NCBI RefSeq assembly: GCF_018446385.1
Contig: NC_055996.1
Location: 127,644,532 to 127,708,531, forward strand
Length of the DNA: 64,000 bases
DNA from: Zingiber officinale
Taxonomy: Eukaryota > Streptophyta > Magnoliopsida > Zingiberales > Zingiberaceae
Direction of reading: 5' to 3'
Shown here: positions 21,877-34,100 of the stretch, piece after piece
How positions within the stretch are numbered: the stretch's first letter is position 1
Layout: the number at the start of each line of letters is the position of its first letter
Position numbers and translations under genes: made by a program
The notes under the pieces: generated by a model
Seen by the model: the letters and a program-made list of their open reading frames with translations, nothing else
Told to the model about the DNA's origin: nothing
The model's database searches: none

Positions 21877-22935
21877 ATGCCTCCTAGGTATATTTTCAAC
21901 CATCCTATTGTCCTTATATGGTATTTTTATGCACTTTTTTTGTTATATGTTGCATAAATCAGAAAACGCCGACATGCTGATCCTACACCGGCTAGGACTC
22001 CTTCTACAGATCCTAGATTCCCCTCTGAGCGGCATAGGGTAGACTTTGCTAGGTTTACATTTGAATCCATTAAACCTAGGTACGTAGCTAGGTCATTCTT
22101 TGCCCAGTTCTGTCACCCCGCGGTCCAGATGATAGAATACTATCAGTAATTGGTTTACTGTAACAATACAGTAACCCAGGATTTATGTGCACAGTTCTAT
22201 CACAACCTCGAGAATGTTGATGATAGTACGTATTCCACCAGAGTCGGTGGAACAGACATCCAGTTTACTCTCTCCCTGATTCGCACGAGCTTAGAGCTTA
22301 GGGAGTCTACATGTACATTCCTATGCTACCCAGGTATAGATCTACCATTCGGTGATCCCTACTCTCATATCACATTAGACATCATCTATTTGCACTTTTT
22401 CGGGGAGGAGAGACCATTTGGCCTGACTGAGTTCAGGTCAACTCTTCTTAGGGTTTAGGACTACGTCATGTACAGAGTCATGACAGCATGCATCTTACCG
22501 ATCACATCTCGGGACGTCACGAAGATGCGATCCTCTCACTCATTCTTTCTGTACGCCCTAAGTCAGTGTCTAGATATAGATATTGCACTGCATATGTTTC
22601 ATAACATCATACATGCATCTAGTACAGACACATCAGGAGTAGTTCACATGCCCTACTCCCACATCTTGACTCAGATCTTTTCCTCCCTTAGGATAGACAC
22701 GACCATAGGGACACTTATCCCCCTTACACTATATGACGAGTTAGGACAACGTAGTCTTGGTTTAGCCAGTATAGAGGTAAAACACTATTTTGTAAGGGAC
22801 CATGTAGCTAAAGGTGAAATTGTACTCAATTATGTTGAGTCCAAATCAAACCTAGCTAACATTTTCACAAAATCCTTACCTGAACTTGAGTTCAGTGCAC
22901 TTAGAAGGCAAATAGGAATGTGTTGGGTAGAATAG
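21877..22935 (+). pseudogene. Intron-containing accessory ORF fused to Copia RNase H tail
   Basis: ATG at 21877 starts MPPR; a GT-AG intron is predicted at 21888-21962 (ag/gtatat to aaatcag/a), after which the frame reads KRRHADPTPARTPS and stays open to TAA 22147-22149, then to TAG 22456-22458, then to 22935. The middle part (RFPSERHRVDFARF, SFFAQFCHPAVQM, FLYALSQCLDIDI) resembles accessory ORFs found in plant retroelements and annotated as putative plant transposon proteins; function unknown. From about 22758 the same frame becomes the end of Copia RNase H (IEVKHYFVRDHVAKGEIV, NIFTKSLPELEF). The two stops break it. The fusion probably marks the deletion that removed pol. Confidence 0.65.
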
Positions 22936-24077
22936 ATCTTGATTTTCAAATTTCCTACAATCCAACTTTAAAATTCTTGTTGATCTTCAAATCTGCTTAA
23001 TTTTAAAATTTTATTTTAAAAACTAGGAAAAATAATGCTTTCAAAATCCCAATTTTCTTAGTTTTTCAAAATTTTGACTTAGCCTAGGATCTTCCCCCTA
23101 GATATCATGTTCCCCTAGTTTCAGCCAGAGCATCTCACAAGCACACTAGGCTTAACTTGTCTGTGTTTACAAAACTTAGAACGGTGTGAGATACATAAGG
23201 TTCAGCCTGGACTCCAGAATATTTATTTCTGTGCATCATAGTGAGTCTGGGCGTTAAAATATGTTATATACATTAATCAATTTAAGTCATCTAGCACTAG
23301 TCAAATCTAACTGGATCTATTAACTTAACTTGATTAACCAAGTGAAAGCTGTTACCCTCTAGGCAATCAGCTAGTAGCTAGATGTTTAGACATGTGGCCA
23401 AGAACTTAAGTGCTTGATTTTAAATTTTTTTTACTCATGCTTAGGCATTAGGGCTCTGATACCTTACAAAAAAAAATTAATTAATTTGCAATCTCTTTAA
23501 CTCAGCCCATGCTTGGACACTAAGATTTTAAGCTTATTAATCCTCCTTTGCCTAGCTTTAAGTATCTTGGAATTCTATATTCAGTTAAATATTTTGTTAA
23601 ATGGCCTTAGCCTTTCTTAATTTTCTCTCTTTCCAAATTATTGTTCAAAAAGCTTTTCCGAATTTATTTAAGTCTTTCAATAGCTTTTGAAAATTTAGCT
23701 AAGTATTTTTCTAACAGATTTTCAAAACTTAGCTAAGACTTTCAAAGCATTTCAACTTACCTGAAGTATGCTTTAATATGTTTTTCAAACTTTACAACAT
23801 ATTTTTCAAAGAGTTCAACTAAGTTTCAAAAATTGGCTAACATTATCTTTCAAAGTCAACATTTTATTAGTTTTTAAACTCAGTTGAAAGAAAAATATCT
23901 CTTTAGACCCCTTAGTTCACTTAGCTAAGAATTCTACAATTAATTTCAAAAAACTAAGTGTTATCAAAGTATCTTTATCCCTCTTTAAAGCCTAATGTTT
24001 ATTTAATTCTCTATTTTTCTAACTATAAAATCTGTTTGAAAAGTTAGAATTATTCAAACATGCTTATTTTGATAAAT

Positions 24078-24290
24078 GGCAAAGGGGGAGAGTAGGAAAA
24101 TTCAAAGTAGGAAAATTCAATTTATAAAGAGAGCCTTTATTAAGGGGGAGCCTTACAAAGTTTAAGTTAGTTTTAGCTTAACTATTCTTGCATTTAAATT
24201 TTCTTTAAACTGCTTAAACTTTGAAAAATATTTATGCATCTATTTTACTTAACCTTGAATTCCAGTTGTCATAATCAAAAAGGGGGAGAT
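24078..24290 (+). other. Polypurine tracts of element B
   Basis: Three purine tracts: aaagggggagag (about 24078), aagggggagcc (about 24142) and aaaaagggggagat (24277-24290), the last abutting the 3' LTR. Multiple tracts agree with the SIRE lineage. Confidence 0.8.
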
Positions 24291-25587
24291 TGTTGGTGCA
24301 GGAAGCATCCGACGATCGAACCGTTGTTTTGATAATGGCAAGGGAATTCAAAATTAATGTTATGTTGTTATCTAACATGGTTCATGGAGCTTGCAGGAAA
24401 GTCCTAAGTGGTACTTAGGCAAAACTCCTAGCTGCGATTAGGTAGGAGAAAAACCCTAGGGGGTGGTAACCCTAGGTCATAGGGGGAGGTAACCTTATAC
24501 GGAAAGTCTTGGCGGGTCGAGGGCTTCAGGCAAAAGTCCTAGGAGGTGGTAACCCTAAGTGGAAAGTCCTGGTGTCGCGAACCAGGTGGAAGACTGGACG
24601 AGCCGGGAAACGGGAGTCCAGCAGAAAATCCAGAAGCATCGAGCGCCGAGCAAAAGTCCAGTCGATTTGGAGGATCGTACTGGCAACATGTAAAACTCCT
24701 GAGTGGAGTAGGTGAGGACACGTTCTCCGCAGAGGGAACAGTAGGCGTCGGGTCGACCTAGGATTTCTGGTCGAAAATCCGAAGTCAGACCCGGACCATC
24801 CGAAGATTGTCAGAATATTTTATTAATATCTGTGCTAACTTGGTTTTGCAGAATGTGTTTGTATTTGTAGACTAACATGTTTTGCAGGGCCAAAAACTAG
24901 AGTTTAGCCTCGGATGAACAGTGTCTGAGACGCCTCCATGGAGCTTGGAGGCGCCTCGGGTGCAAGCCGAAGCCAGCTGTCCAGAGGAGCTGGAGGCGCC
25001 TTGGACCAAGGCTTGAAGGCGCCTTGAGGAGGCTTAAAGGCGCCTTAAACCAGATAAGGTGCGACCAGGTTTGCGCTGATCCACCCGTGCGACTCGGCGG
25101 CCTGGAGGCGCCTTGGACAGGCTTGGAGGCGCCTCCAGCACAGTATAAAAGAGGGGTTCGAGGCAGCACTCAAGAAATCATCATCCAAGCGATCCTTTTG
25201 TGAAAAGCTGCTAACGACATGATCTCAAAGTGTTGCGACAACCTCCCGACGACCCGGAGCTTCGTTTCCTCATCTCTAGTTGTCGGTATAAGATCATTAT
25301 TTTAATTTGAGCTGTAATTGTTATTCTTGTAAACTTTATCGATTCTATAGTTGTTGCCCACCGAAAGCGGTCAAAGACCGCGAGCCTTGGAGTAGGAGTC
25401 GTCATAGGCTCCGAACCAAGTAAACGACCTGTGTTCGAGTTGTGTGTCTTTTATTTTCCGCTGCTTTATTACTCTTATTACTCGTCGAGTTTTACGAAGT
25501 CGATTTCGAAACGTGAAATAGCCACGAGCACTATTCCCCCGTCCCCCCCCCCCCCCCCTCCCCTCCTCTAACGTTTTCGATCCAACA
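24291..25587 (+). repeat. 3' LTR of element B (1297 bp)
   Basis: Pairs with 16954-18228. TATA at 25144-25151, palindrome cluster at about 24927-25139. Near its end there is a long C run (about 25536-25560), longer than the C run in the 5' LTR, a spot prone to slippage or assembly error. Confidence 0.9.
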
Positions 25588-25592
25588 CTAAT

Positions 25593-26466
25593 TACGAGCC
25601 CACTTTATGCTTCAAGTTTATTATTCAATAATTCATGTTGGTTTATCACATGATGTCCACTTTATACTCATGTTGGTTTATAATTTTATTATAATAAATA
25701 AATTTAATATATTTGACTATGTCTTTCATAAATAGAGTGTAAAATTTATAAATTCAATATTAAAATTATTATTTTTTTATTTAAAAGTTGATTCATGAGT
25801 TTAACGAACATATTCACGAGCTAACGAGTCGAATATTGTGAAACTTGAGCTTGATTTGTTTATCTTAAAGAACCTCATTAAACGAGCTCAAACAAGCTTT
25901 TATTAAATTGAATTTCGAATAGCTCACGAACGACTTGACTCATTTACACCCTTAGCCAAACACAACTCATTCTCATTTGACTAACAAACATCATGAGCTC
26001 CGTGTGTATTATATTCTAAGTTCTTGCAAAGCCGATGCACATATCAAAAACACTTATACTAAGCAATTCAATGCTGGACCAAAGTTACGATCGACTCTTG
26101 TTGAACTTGGTCCGATATAATGGGTTTAGTTTGACAACCCCCAATTTGACTAATTAGGATACATGTTACATCAACATTTAGCACAACGACACCACAAGTT
26201 AACAATATGATAGAAGAAAAGTTCACAATAGAATTGAAAAATAAAAAAATTATATTAAATTTGATAATTTTACAAAGATCATAATATTTTTAAATATTAC
26301 ACAAAACAATAATAAATTGAGAACACAAAACAATAATAAATTGAGAACACATTTCAGGCTATTTTATTCATGACTCCGATGTTTGAAGCGGTGGACGTAA
26401 AGTTGACTTCTATTTTTATTGTCAACGAAACGGTGGACTTACGATTGACTTTACTTCGAAAATTAA
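25593..26466. other. Distal upstream DNA of receptor copy 2, with MITE fragment
   Basis: No gene. About 25760-25953 is the end of a hAT-like MITE (reads taagggtgtaaatgag on the minus strand, with cgtgagctattcgaa-type words), relative of 10322-10887; its other end is not recognisable. From about 26030 the sequence matches the flank of receptor copy 1 at 8235 (gcaaagccgatgcacatat), so unit 2 of the duplication starts here or further left. Confidence 0.6.
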
Positions 26467-27442
26467 TGTTGATGATCAATAGGGATAATAGAGATAAAGA
26501 TAAGTTGATTATTTTGTGAGTAGATTACCGTAAATTAATTGTTTAAGTGAATTAGAAACTATTGTTGAATGAATGGTTGATTGAATATGATATGATGAGT
26601 TAGATTCATAGAGGAACATAAAGTATTTGAAATCATTTAAGGGTATAGAATTATAATTAATTTTATTGATTAATTAATTAATTGATTAAAAAATTAATCA
26701 GTATGATATTAATTAATTAATTTTTATAATAGATTAAGTTAATCAAATTAATCATTAAGTTAATCAGATTAATCAATTAAATTAATTAATCATAATGAAA
26801 AAGTTTAAGAAAAAAAGTTTAAGGTAAAAGACACCTCCCTTATCCTTTCACTTCTTAGAAAAAATCTTTCACCTCTTGAGAATAACTCTTCATCTCTATA
26901 AAGCAACTTCATTCCTTCTATTCAACTCACTCAATTTTCATGTTGTGAATTTTTCTCTTGAGTTCTCTTCACTCTCCTCTCTTAAGAGTTCCAAGGCTTC
27001 GAAAGTTCGACAGAACTCAAAATTTGGAGTATTTCTATTTCAAGATGCAATTCATTGTATCTTGGAAGATGATTGCAATAAACCGTAAGCAACCGAACGA
27101 GGCAATATTATGTTGAGGAATTAAGGAAGGTCTAACTTTCACCTCGACCTTATTACTCTTATCTTTATGAATAAGTTTACTCAAACGGATTGTGTCAATA
27201 TCTGAACGGATAAGTCGACAACTAACGAGATTAGGTCGATAATGACGATACCAAAAAGGGTATATCTCTTACCCGAAGGGGAACTTAGATAACTAAAAGA
27301 GGATGTCGAGAATATAAATAGGACAAGATCTATATCATCATACCAAGCTCTATCGGTTAGAATCATCGAGATAATTCATCAGGTCCAATTGTTAGATTTC
27401 CAAACTGAAGATATATATACCCATGTGATAAAAACATCAACA
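26467..27442. mobile_element. Candidate solo LTR (976 bp) in unit 2 flank
   Basis: Termini tgttgatg and catcaaca are perfect 8-bp inverted repeats. The homologous copy 1 flank (about 8660) is uninterrupted here. Non-coding; a TATA-like ctataaag lies at about 26894. A clean target duplication was not found (acttc occurs on both sides but not flush on the left), so the call is tentative. Confidence 0.45.
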
Positions 27443-27579
27443 ACTTCTATTTTATTATATGTGTAAAAATTACATGGAAATCGGCTTAAAAAAATATAAC
27501 TTAACTTGGTTGCTATTATAAATCGATAATTTACCAAAAGACTTATTCAAGTTTTCGAATTTAACAAAAGGCACATGTT

Positions 27580-28205
27580 ATTTTATTATTTATCAAAGGA
27601 TATATATTTTTATAGTTTTTTTCTCATTCTACTCTCCTAATTAATTTTTGTTTTATTTTCTCTGTCATTTCTCTTTCTCTTCTCTTTCCTTCTATGCATG
27701 CAACATTTCTTCTCTTTTCTCTCCTCTTTTTTTCCCCTCTTTTGCATGTCTATTCTTCTAAAAATATTTTAACATTTCTGAAAAACCAAAATAAATAATG
27801 GATAGCATATTTGAATTCCTTACAACCCCAGAAATTCATAGGAACTGAAACAAGTACAATCGGAGTTCTCTAGGACCATTAGTGAATTTCGATCGAAATC
27901 CACTGATGGACCTAGAGAGCTCCAATTATACCTATTTTAGTTTTTGTGGATTTCTTGGGTTGCAAGAAGTTTAAATATGCTATACATTGTTTATTTCGAC
28001 TTCTCAGAAGTATTAAAATATTTTTAGAATAATTGATTTATAAAAGAGAGGAAAAAAAGAGAAGAAAAAGAAAAATATTGCAATAGAGAAGAGAGAGAAG
28101 ACATAAAAAAAATAAAAATAATTAGAAGAATAAAATAAAAAAAAACATATAAAAAATATACTCTTTGACAAATAACAAAATAATATACGTCAAATCAAAT
28201 CAAAG
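27580..28205. mobile_element. Foldback element, long inverted repeat of about 310 bp arms
   Basis: The left arm (about 27580-27892) is the imperfect reverse complement of the right arm (27893-28205), meeting at tttcgatcgaaa with no loop. Matching pieces include ttctaaaaatattttaa with its complement and ggacctagagagctcc with its counterpart. Absent from the copy 1 flank (about 8730), so it inserted in unit 2 after the duplication. No coding capacity; its RNA would fold into one long hairpin. Confidence 0.8.
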
Positions 28206-28835
28206 TCACATTTCACAAAATTTTCAGACTCCAAATTAATCCTTTTTTCGGGAGTCAAATAAAATGGAATAAATTAATAGCAAGGATAATGAGTTGTCAT
28301 GCCTTATAAGTAAGGACTTTTCTAACCCCCAACCATTCGCTTGTTCTCGTTCACTCTACAACCCCCAAATATGGATCGTTGCTAGCAAGTTCGTACCATT
28401 CCCTCCACCATCCACCATTTTATTAATTATTAGCATTCTTCTCATACCCACGGGATGGAGATGGATTTAGAGAATGACTGATTTATTATAATAAGGTAAA
28501 GTATTAATTTCTAACAAAAATATATGGAGAAAAAAATCCCTCCCATCTCAATAATATACCTCCTTTCACCTAATATGAAGATAAATTATGAGAAAGTAAT
28601 CACATTTTACAATGCTATAATAACCATTGCCGTCACACAAATAAATAATTCTCACATAGAAAAATCAAATTAATTTTAAAATATCTTAAATACAGGACTC
28701 TAACTCTTTTTATAAATTCAATTAGACAATAAATATAAAAATAAATATTTTAAATAAAAATATTATATTACTATTAATAAAAATTATAATAATTCTTTAT
28801 TTATTATTAAAATAAAAATTATTAATTATTATAGG
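28206..28835. other. Upstream DNA of receptor copy 2 (conserved with copy 1)
   Basis: Matches copy 1 flank at about 8740-8860 and 9560-10010 (tcacatttcac, tgtcatgcctta, aagttcgtaccattcc, aataaataattctcac). Contains no gene. Ends at the target site atagg of the Gypsy element. Confidence 0.7.
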
Positions 28836-29630
28836 TGATTCGACAGTAAGGAGGGGGGCCCCAGAGTCAACACCAGGTGGAGGTTAAAAGGTAAAAGGTC
28901 AACCAGAGGCTTGGCCGAGCGGATAAAGATAGAGGTGACCGGACGAATGTTCCGAGCGGAAGGAAAGATACCCTGGCGGGGAGTTAGGATTCCGACGCTC
29001 ATGTTGAGCAGAGTCGTATGTCCGAGCGGGTAGCCCGCTCGGCTGAAGACATAAAATAGCAACACTGCGAACAGTCCACAGAGCACACGACCACGAATCT
29101 CTCGAGCGGACTAGCACAGACGACCGGCCGCAGGCAAGGGAACGGCCGACCGGCCGGACTCTCGGCATGGAGTAAAAGAAGAAAAGGATAAGGGAACATC
29201 TTCTGACAGCGGGTATGTTCGACGAGCAAGCCATACGCAGGATCTTATGGCAGAGGGTTCCGCTGTCCCATCAGAGATGTACGCGGACTGTAGCAGTATG
29301 ATGTCAGGCAAGTTTTTCTGACAAGCCCTTACGGAGGTATGGGCTGAGGACACGTATTCGCCTCGGTATGTGTGCGTGAACCCCTTCCCAGCTCTATATA
29401 AGGAGTCTCACACTTCGCCGGAGGTATGCATTCTGGCCTAGACAAAGCCACTTCTTTGTTGTCCACTTACCTGACTTGAGCGTCGGAGGGTCGTCCCCGG
29501 GAACCCCTTCCCGGCCTGACTTTTTTGCAGGTTCACCGGAGCTCCATACGATCGGCTGGAGATCTACATCAGCAACTAGGAGAGCGCCACGTGCCCAGCG
29601 TCCGTTGATTCATCGATTCAGACAGGATCA
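28836..29630 (+). repeat. 5' LTR of Tat-type Gypsy element
   Basis: Starts tgattcgacagtaagg, ends caggatca. TATA tatataag at 29395-29402 before the inferred transcription start. Confidence 0.92.
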
Positions 29631-29631
29631 A

Positions 29632-29649
29632 TTTGACGCCGTCTGTGGG
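29632..29649 (+). other. Primer binding site of Gypsy element
   Basis: tttgacgccgtctgtggg lies one base after the LTR; one change from the tttggcgccgtctgtggg typical of Tat-lineage Gypsy elements. Confidence 0.85.
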
Positions 29650-29675
29650 AACGCTCCTGAATCCGATCGGAAGCA

Positions 29676-31187
29676 ATGGACGAAGCTGGACGACCGCATA
29701 CCGTGACGCTCTCCACGGAGGAGCTCGACGCTCTGATCGAGTCAAGGGAAGCTAAGCTTGTGGAACAAAAATAGAAAACACAAGCCGAGCGGATCGAGCA
29801 GCAAGCGACATCAGTATCAGGGGGCCGAGCGGAAGCACCTCAGGCAACGGTTCCATTTCATCGGGCCCTATTCTGCACGCCTCCTGAAGCCGCAGCAGTA
29901 AATCGTGAGCGAGGATCTTCATCAGACGAAGTATCAATACGAGACAACAGAAAAGGCAAGGCCCCCCGAGCGGACGCTTCTCCCGAGCGGATCAATCGGC
30001 AATTCTTGGAGGCCATTCTGCGGGACCCTCTGCCAAAGCACTATGTGCCCCCGGCGATCGGTGAATACAATGGAACCACCGACCCGGACGATCATTTGGG
30101 TAAGTTCGACAATACAGCTACCCTTCATCAATACACAGATGGAGTGAAGTGTCGGGTTTTCCTTACCACCCTCTCGGGATCGGCTCAACGGTGGTTTCGG
30201 AGGTTGCCGGACGGATCCATCACAAGTTTCAAAGACTTCCGCACGACCTTCCTCCACCACTTTGCAAGCAGTCGGCGTTATCAGAAGACAAGTGTCAGCT
30301 TGTTCGCCATCAAGCAAGAGTCCAGAGAGCCGCTCAGAGCTTATATCCAGCGATTCAACCAGGTGGCCATGGACATTCCAACGGCCACCTCAGAAATGAT
30401 GATGAATGCATTCACACAAGTCCTCGTGGACGGGGACTTCTTCCGCTCGCTCATTCGGAAGCCACCCCGAGACTACGATTATATGCTACATCGGGCCAAT
30501 GAATACATCAATGTGGAGGAAGCCCAAGCGGCCCGAAGAAAAGACGTTTCAACTGAGCGGTCAACCCCTACCGAGCGGAAGCCTCATACTGCTCATCAGC
30601 CACCTAGAGGACCGCGAGCTGAGGCAGCTCGCCCACCGCAACAGGCAAGATCCCACGCCATTCAAGAAGTATTTGCCGAGCGGCCCAAACCAAAAAAGAA
30701 GGTATGGACCCCAATGTTTTGCTCATTCCACCGGACAGATACACACAACACGAGAGATTGCCGAAGCCTTCCTCTGATCGCCCACCCCGTTCCCCGGAGT
30801 GGCGACCGTCGATCGCCATCATCCGACGAGCGACAGAGACCTCGGGAAGCCGATTGGATGGTACCCGACAGGCGACAAAGACAGACTCCCGAGCGACATC
30901 ATACTCCGAGACGTGAGAATCCCCGGATGTCTAGGGAACGACCTAGACCGTCCGCTCGGAAAGAAGAAAATAGAAGCAGCACTTCCCGAGGTGAAATCAA
31001 CATTATAGCTGGTGGGTCGACCGGAGGTGACTCTAACCGAGTAAGGAGGCGAGCGTCAGACAACTTCATATCCACGCGGTCGGATGTAGCCAAGAGCGGG
31101 CGAGCGGTCCTGAAATCAGCTTTGGGCCCAAGGACTTGGAGGGAGTCGAAGTACCGCATAACGACGCTCTCCTCATCAAAGCGGTAA
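29676..31187 (+). pseudogene. gag: Gypsy gag, one stop and a 3' frameshift
   Basis: ATG at 29676 (MDEAGRPHTVTL). TAG at 29772-29774 interrupts the N-terminal segment; the frame then stays open to 31187. The retrotransposon Gag domain runs from IGEYNGTTDPDDHL to NAFTQVLVDGDF (about 30056-30440), followed by ANEYINVEEAQA and a basic region. A CHC-type knuckle CSFHRTDTHNTRDC lies near 30718-30759. Around 31045-31055 one base is missing or extra, since protein similarity moves to the pol frame there (EISFGPKDLEGVEVPHNDAL). Forms virus-like particles in the family; this copy is broken. Confidence 0.88.
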
Positions 31188-34100
31188 TAGTCAACTACAC
31201 TATACACCGCGTTTTCATTGACACAGGAAGCTCGGTCAACATTATATTCAAAAAGACCTTCGACCAACTGCAAATCGATCGAGCCGAGCTGCTGCCCATG
31301 ACAACCCCCCTCTACGGGTTTATGGGCAATGAAGTTCTGCCGGTCGGACAAATCCGGCTGACCATTTCGCTGGGAGAGGAGCCGCTCAGAAGAACGCGGA
31401 CTGCAAACTTCGTGGTGGTAGACTCTCCATCAGCTTACAACGTCATCTTGGGACAACCGGCTCTCAGTGAATTCCGAGTGGCCGTCTCCACCTTCCACCA
31501 GAAAATCAAGTTCCCGGTCGAAGACAAAGTGGGAGAAGTACGAGGAGATCAACTAGCAGTTCGGCGATGCTACGTCGAGATGGTCCGAGCAGAAGCTAAT
31601 TCTGCTCGGAAGATGCCCCGGATTGAGGTAAACATCATAACTGAAAAACCTCCCTCTTTGGTGTATGAAGAAAAAGAGGAAGTGCAGATTCACCCGACCC
31701 GATCGGAAGCAACCACATTCATCGCGGTCGATCTGGAGGCAAGCCAGAAAGGGAAGTTGATCGATTGTCTCCAAAAAAACTATGATATCTTCGTCTAGTC
31801 GACGCATGAGCTGCCCGGGATTTCACCAAGTATAGCACAGCACGAACTCCATGTTCGACCGGACGCTCGACCGGTGAAGCAGAGAAAGAGGGACTTCAGC
31901 GCCGAACAAAATGCAATCATCAGAGCGGAGGTCGAGAAGCTCTTGGAGGCCGGCCACATACGCGAGGTCCAGTTCCCGAGCTGGCTGGCAAACGTGGTAC
32001 TAGTCTCTAAACTGGGCAACAAGTGGAGAGTTTGCATCGATTTTCGAGATCTCAACAAGGCGTGCCCAAAGGATTTTTATCCTCTGCCCCTGATCGATCA
32101 ACTGGTGGACTCCACAGCCGGCTGCGAGTTGATTTGCATGCTCGACGCTTATCAGGGCTACCATCAAGTGCCGCTCGCCCGAGAGGATCAAGAGAAGGTT
32201 AGCTTCGTTACAGCCGACGGCACTTATTGCTACAATGTGATGCCGTTCGGACTGAAGAACGCGGGAGCCACTTACCAGCGCTTGATGAACAAAGTGTTCA
32301 AGGAGCAGATCGGACGAAATTTGGAAGTGTACGTGGATGATATTCTCATCAAGTCAGTCCGAGTGGTCGATCTCTTTGAAGACATAGATGAGACTTTCCG
32401 AACACTGCGGAAATATGGAGTTAAGCTGAACCCTCAGAAGTGCCTGTTCGGAGCAAAAGGCGGGTAATTTTTGGGCTATATAGTGACCGAGCGGGGCATC
32501 GAGGCAAATCCCAGCAAGGTGAAAGCATTATAAGATATGTCGCCCCCAAGAAATTTGAGGGAAGTGTAGCGCTTGACCGGTCGGATAACAACACTGTCCA
32601 GATTCATCTCAAAGATAGCCGACCGGAGTCTCCCGTTTTTCAAAATCTTGCGCAAAGCTACCAAGTTTCATTGGGATGAAGAATGCGATCGGGCATTCGA
32701 AGATCTGAAGACGTACTTGAACTCTCTGCCTGTGCTAGCCAAGCCAGCTGTGGGTGAGCCGCTTTGTATCTATTTATCTTCAACTGAGCAAGCAGTGGGC
32801 TCGACACTAGTAAGGGCGAGCGGAGAAGAACCTGTATATTTTCTAAGCCATATTTTAAAAGATGCTGAATCTTGCTACACTGGACTCGAGAAGCTGGCTT
32901 TCGCTTTGGTCCTCGCTGCTCGGCGCCTCCGTCCCTATTTCTTGGCGCATGCTATCATCGTCCGGACGAATAGCCCCTTGGGAAGAGTGCTGTTGAACCC
33001 AGAAGCGTCCGGACGACTCATCAAATGGATCACGGAGTTGAGCGAATTCGACATCTAGTATCAACCCCGTTCGGCGATAAAGTCGCAGTCCTTGGCAGAT
33101 TTTATTGCCGAAGTACAAAGGTCAGAGCCCGAAGCCATGTGGAAAATATTTGTGGATGGATCGTCCACTCGGCTCGGGAGCGGAATTGGCGTGTTATTAA
33201 TCTCTCCACAAGAAGAACGGATCCATCTGTCCGTCCGGCTGGATTACAGAGCCACAAATAATGAGGCAGAGTATGAGGCTCTTATAGCCGGTTTACATGC
33301 CGCCCGGTATGTTGGGGCTGGTCGGGTGATGCTCCATTCAGATTCTCAGCTGGCCGCTCAGCAGCTCTCTGGCACTTTTGAGATTAACAACGCTCAGCTC
33401 AAGCTCTACGCTGAAGCCTTTGAAAAGCTCAAGGCCAACTTTAGAGAGGTCATTATCCAAAAGATACCCCGAGCGGAGAATCAGGCTGCAGATGAGCTAG
33501 CTAAACTCGCAAGTTCAATATTCCCGGTCGTCATCCAGAAACCAATTGAGCAAGTATCTTTGGTGGCGCATGTCGACCGGATGGAGGGCCTCACGTTTCC
33601 GAGCGATTGGAGAAAACCCATCATGGATTTTCTCCGCTCGGGTTCTACACCTTCCGACCGGGATGAAGCCCAGCTACTGAGGAGGAGAGTCGGTCGGTTC
33701 ACACTCATTGGAGACCAACTCTACAAGAAGGCTTTCTCCCGCCCGCTTTTGAAATGTGCAAGCTCGGAAGACGCGGCGTACATCCTCCAAGAAGTGCATC
33801 AAGGATCATGCGGAGGGCATCCGGGTGGACGATCGCTGGCTAAGAAGATCCTGTTGGCCGGATACTTTTGGCCAACCCTGCAAGCAGACGCCGCTCGGAC
33901 CGTTGTGACGTGCCTTTCCTGTCAGAAGTATCATAACTTCTCCCACCGACCGGCGGAGGAAATGAAAGCAGCTACCGTGTCCTGTCCGTTCGACCAATGG
34001 GGAATGGATATTGTGGGCCCGTTTCCTATGGCGACCGGGCAGCGGGAATTTCTACTAGTGGCGGTCGATTATTTTTCCAAATGGGTGGAGGCCGAGCCGC

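Larger units (their letters stand above)
16954..25587 (+). mobile_element. SIRE-like Copia element B, full length but lacking pol
   Basis: 8.6 kb element with LTRs 16954-18228 and 24291-25587, primer site at 18229, polypurine tract at 24278-24290 and perfect 5-bp target duplications ctaat (16949-16953 and 25588-25592). Internal order: broken gag, AT-rich tract, palindrome cluster, intron-containing accessory ORF fused to an RNase H tail, then non-coding DNA. Protease, integrase and reverse transcriptase are absent. Repeated gggggag tracts near the 3' end support the SIRE lineage. Inferred to have moved with enzymes supplied by a relative. Confidence 0.9.
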
